DNA of 6,645 bases from positions 1 to 6,645 of the forward strand of contig QKCS01000019.1 in the NCBI GenBank assembly GCA_003246795.1. Reading direction: 5' to 3'. Positions 6,643 through 6,645 of this stretch are shown here, piece after piece. Both the position numbers and the translations under genes were made by a program. The stretch comes from Alphaproteobacteria bacterium (GTDB lineage Bacteria > Pseudomonadota > Alphaproteobacteria > Micropepsales > Micropepsaceae). How positions within the stretch are numbered: the first letter of the stretch is position 1; each line of letters opens with the position of its first letter. The notes below the pieces were generated by a model. It was not told where the DNA came from and made no database searches. It saw only the letters and a program-made list of their open reading frames with translations.

Positions 6643-6645
6643 CTA
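6643..6645 (-). other. nuoJ: Possible stop codon of nuoJ at the window edge
   Basis: On the minus strand the last three bases read TAG, in a different frame from nuoK and two bases before its ATG. In nuo operons nuoJ lies directly upstream of nuoK, so this is plausibly the nuoJ stop codon. Only one codon is visible, so the call rests on gene order and cannot be confirmed from this window. Confidence 0.35.

Noticed and set aside
1..6645. Search for an undescribed system, RNA gene, terminator, mobile element or CRISPR array
   Set aside because: All but about 26 bases of the window are inside six recognised housekeeping genes. No gap exceeds 10 bases, and I found no inverted repeats, direct repeat arrays or composition breaks by eye.

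Overview
The window is a single, tightly packed stretch of the minus strand that holds the 3' part of a bacterial complex I (nuo) operon and two cofactor genes behind it. In the direction of transcription (high to low coordinates) the order is nuoK, nuoL, nuoM, nuoN, birA, coaX. coaX runs off the left edge of the window. The last bases at the right edge probably include the stop codon of nuoJ. No intergenic gap is longer than 10 bases, so there is no room for tRNA or other RNA genes, terminators, mobile elements or CRISPR arrays between genes, and I see none inside them.

The DNA is clearly G+C rich, with strong G/C preference at third codon positions. The order nuoN-birA-coaX at the end of a nuo operon is a common alphaproteobacterial arrangement (established knowledge, from memory). 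The proteins read like alphaproteobacterial, mitochondrion-like complex I subunits. I therefore infer an aerobic, respiring alphaproteobacterium, but I cannot name an order or genus with confidence. By the usual synteny a ribonuclease J gene would be expected downstream of coaX, outside the window.

Region by region: 6329-6640 is nuoK, 4384-6321 nuoL (GTG start), 2891-4387 nuoM, 1440-2894 nuoN, 683-1435 birA, and 1-672 coaX (224 residues visible, C-terminus missing). nuoL/nuoM and nuoM/nuoN each overlap by four bases (ATGA), nuoN and birA are 4 bases apart, and birA and coaX are 10 bases apart. The coaX Shine-Dalgarno sequence includes part of the birA stop codon.

How the genes work together: NuoL, NuoM and NuoN are the three antiporter-like proton channels of the complex I membrane arm, and NuoK is part of the fourth proton pathway next to the quinone site. 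The charged residues required for proton transfer are present in all four, so the module looks functional. BirA (a catalytic-only biotin ligase) and CoaX (type III pantothenate kinase) activate acetyl-CoA carboxylase and start coenzyme A synthesis. Both support fatty acid synthesis and central metabolism and probably share the nuo transcript.

I looked for an unknown system and did not find one. The window is ordinary housekeeping DNA. The points worth a second look concern translation starts and gene coupling. The long open frames on the plus strand are best explained as shadows of the G+C-rich genes opposite.
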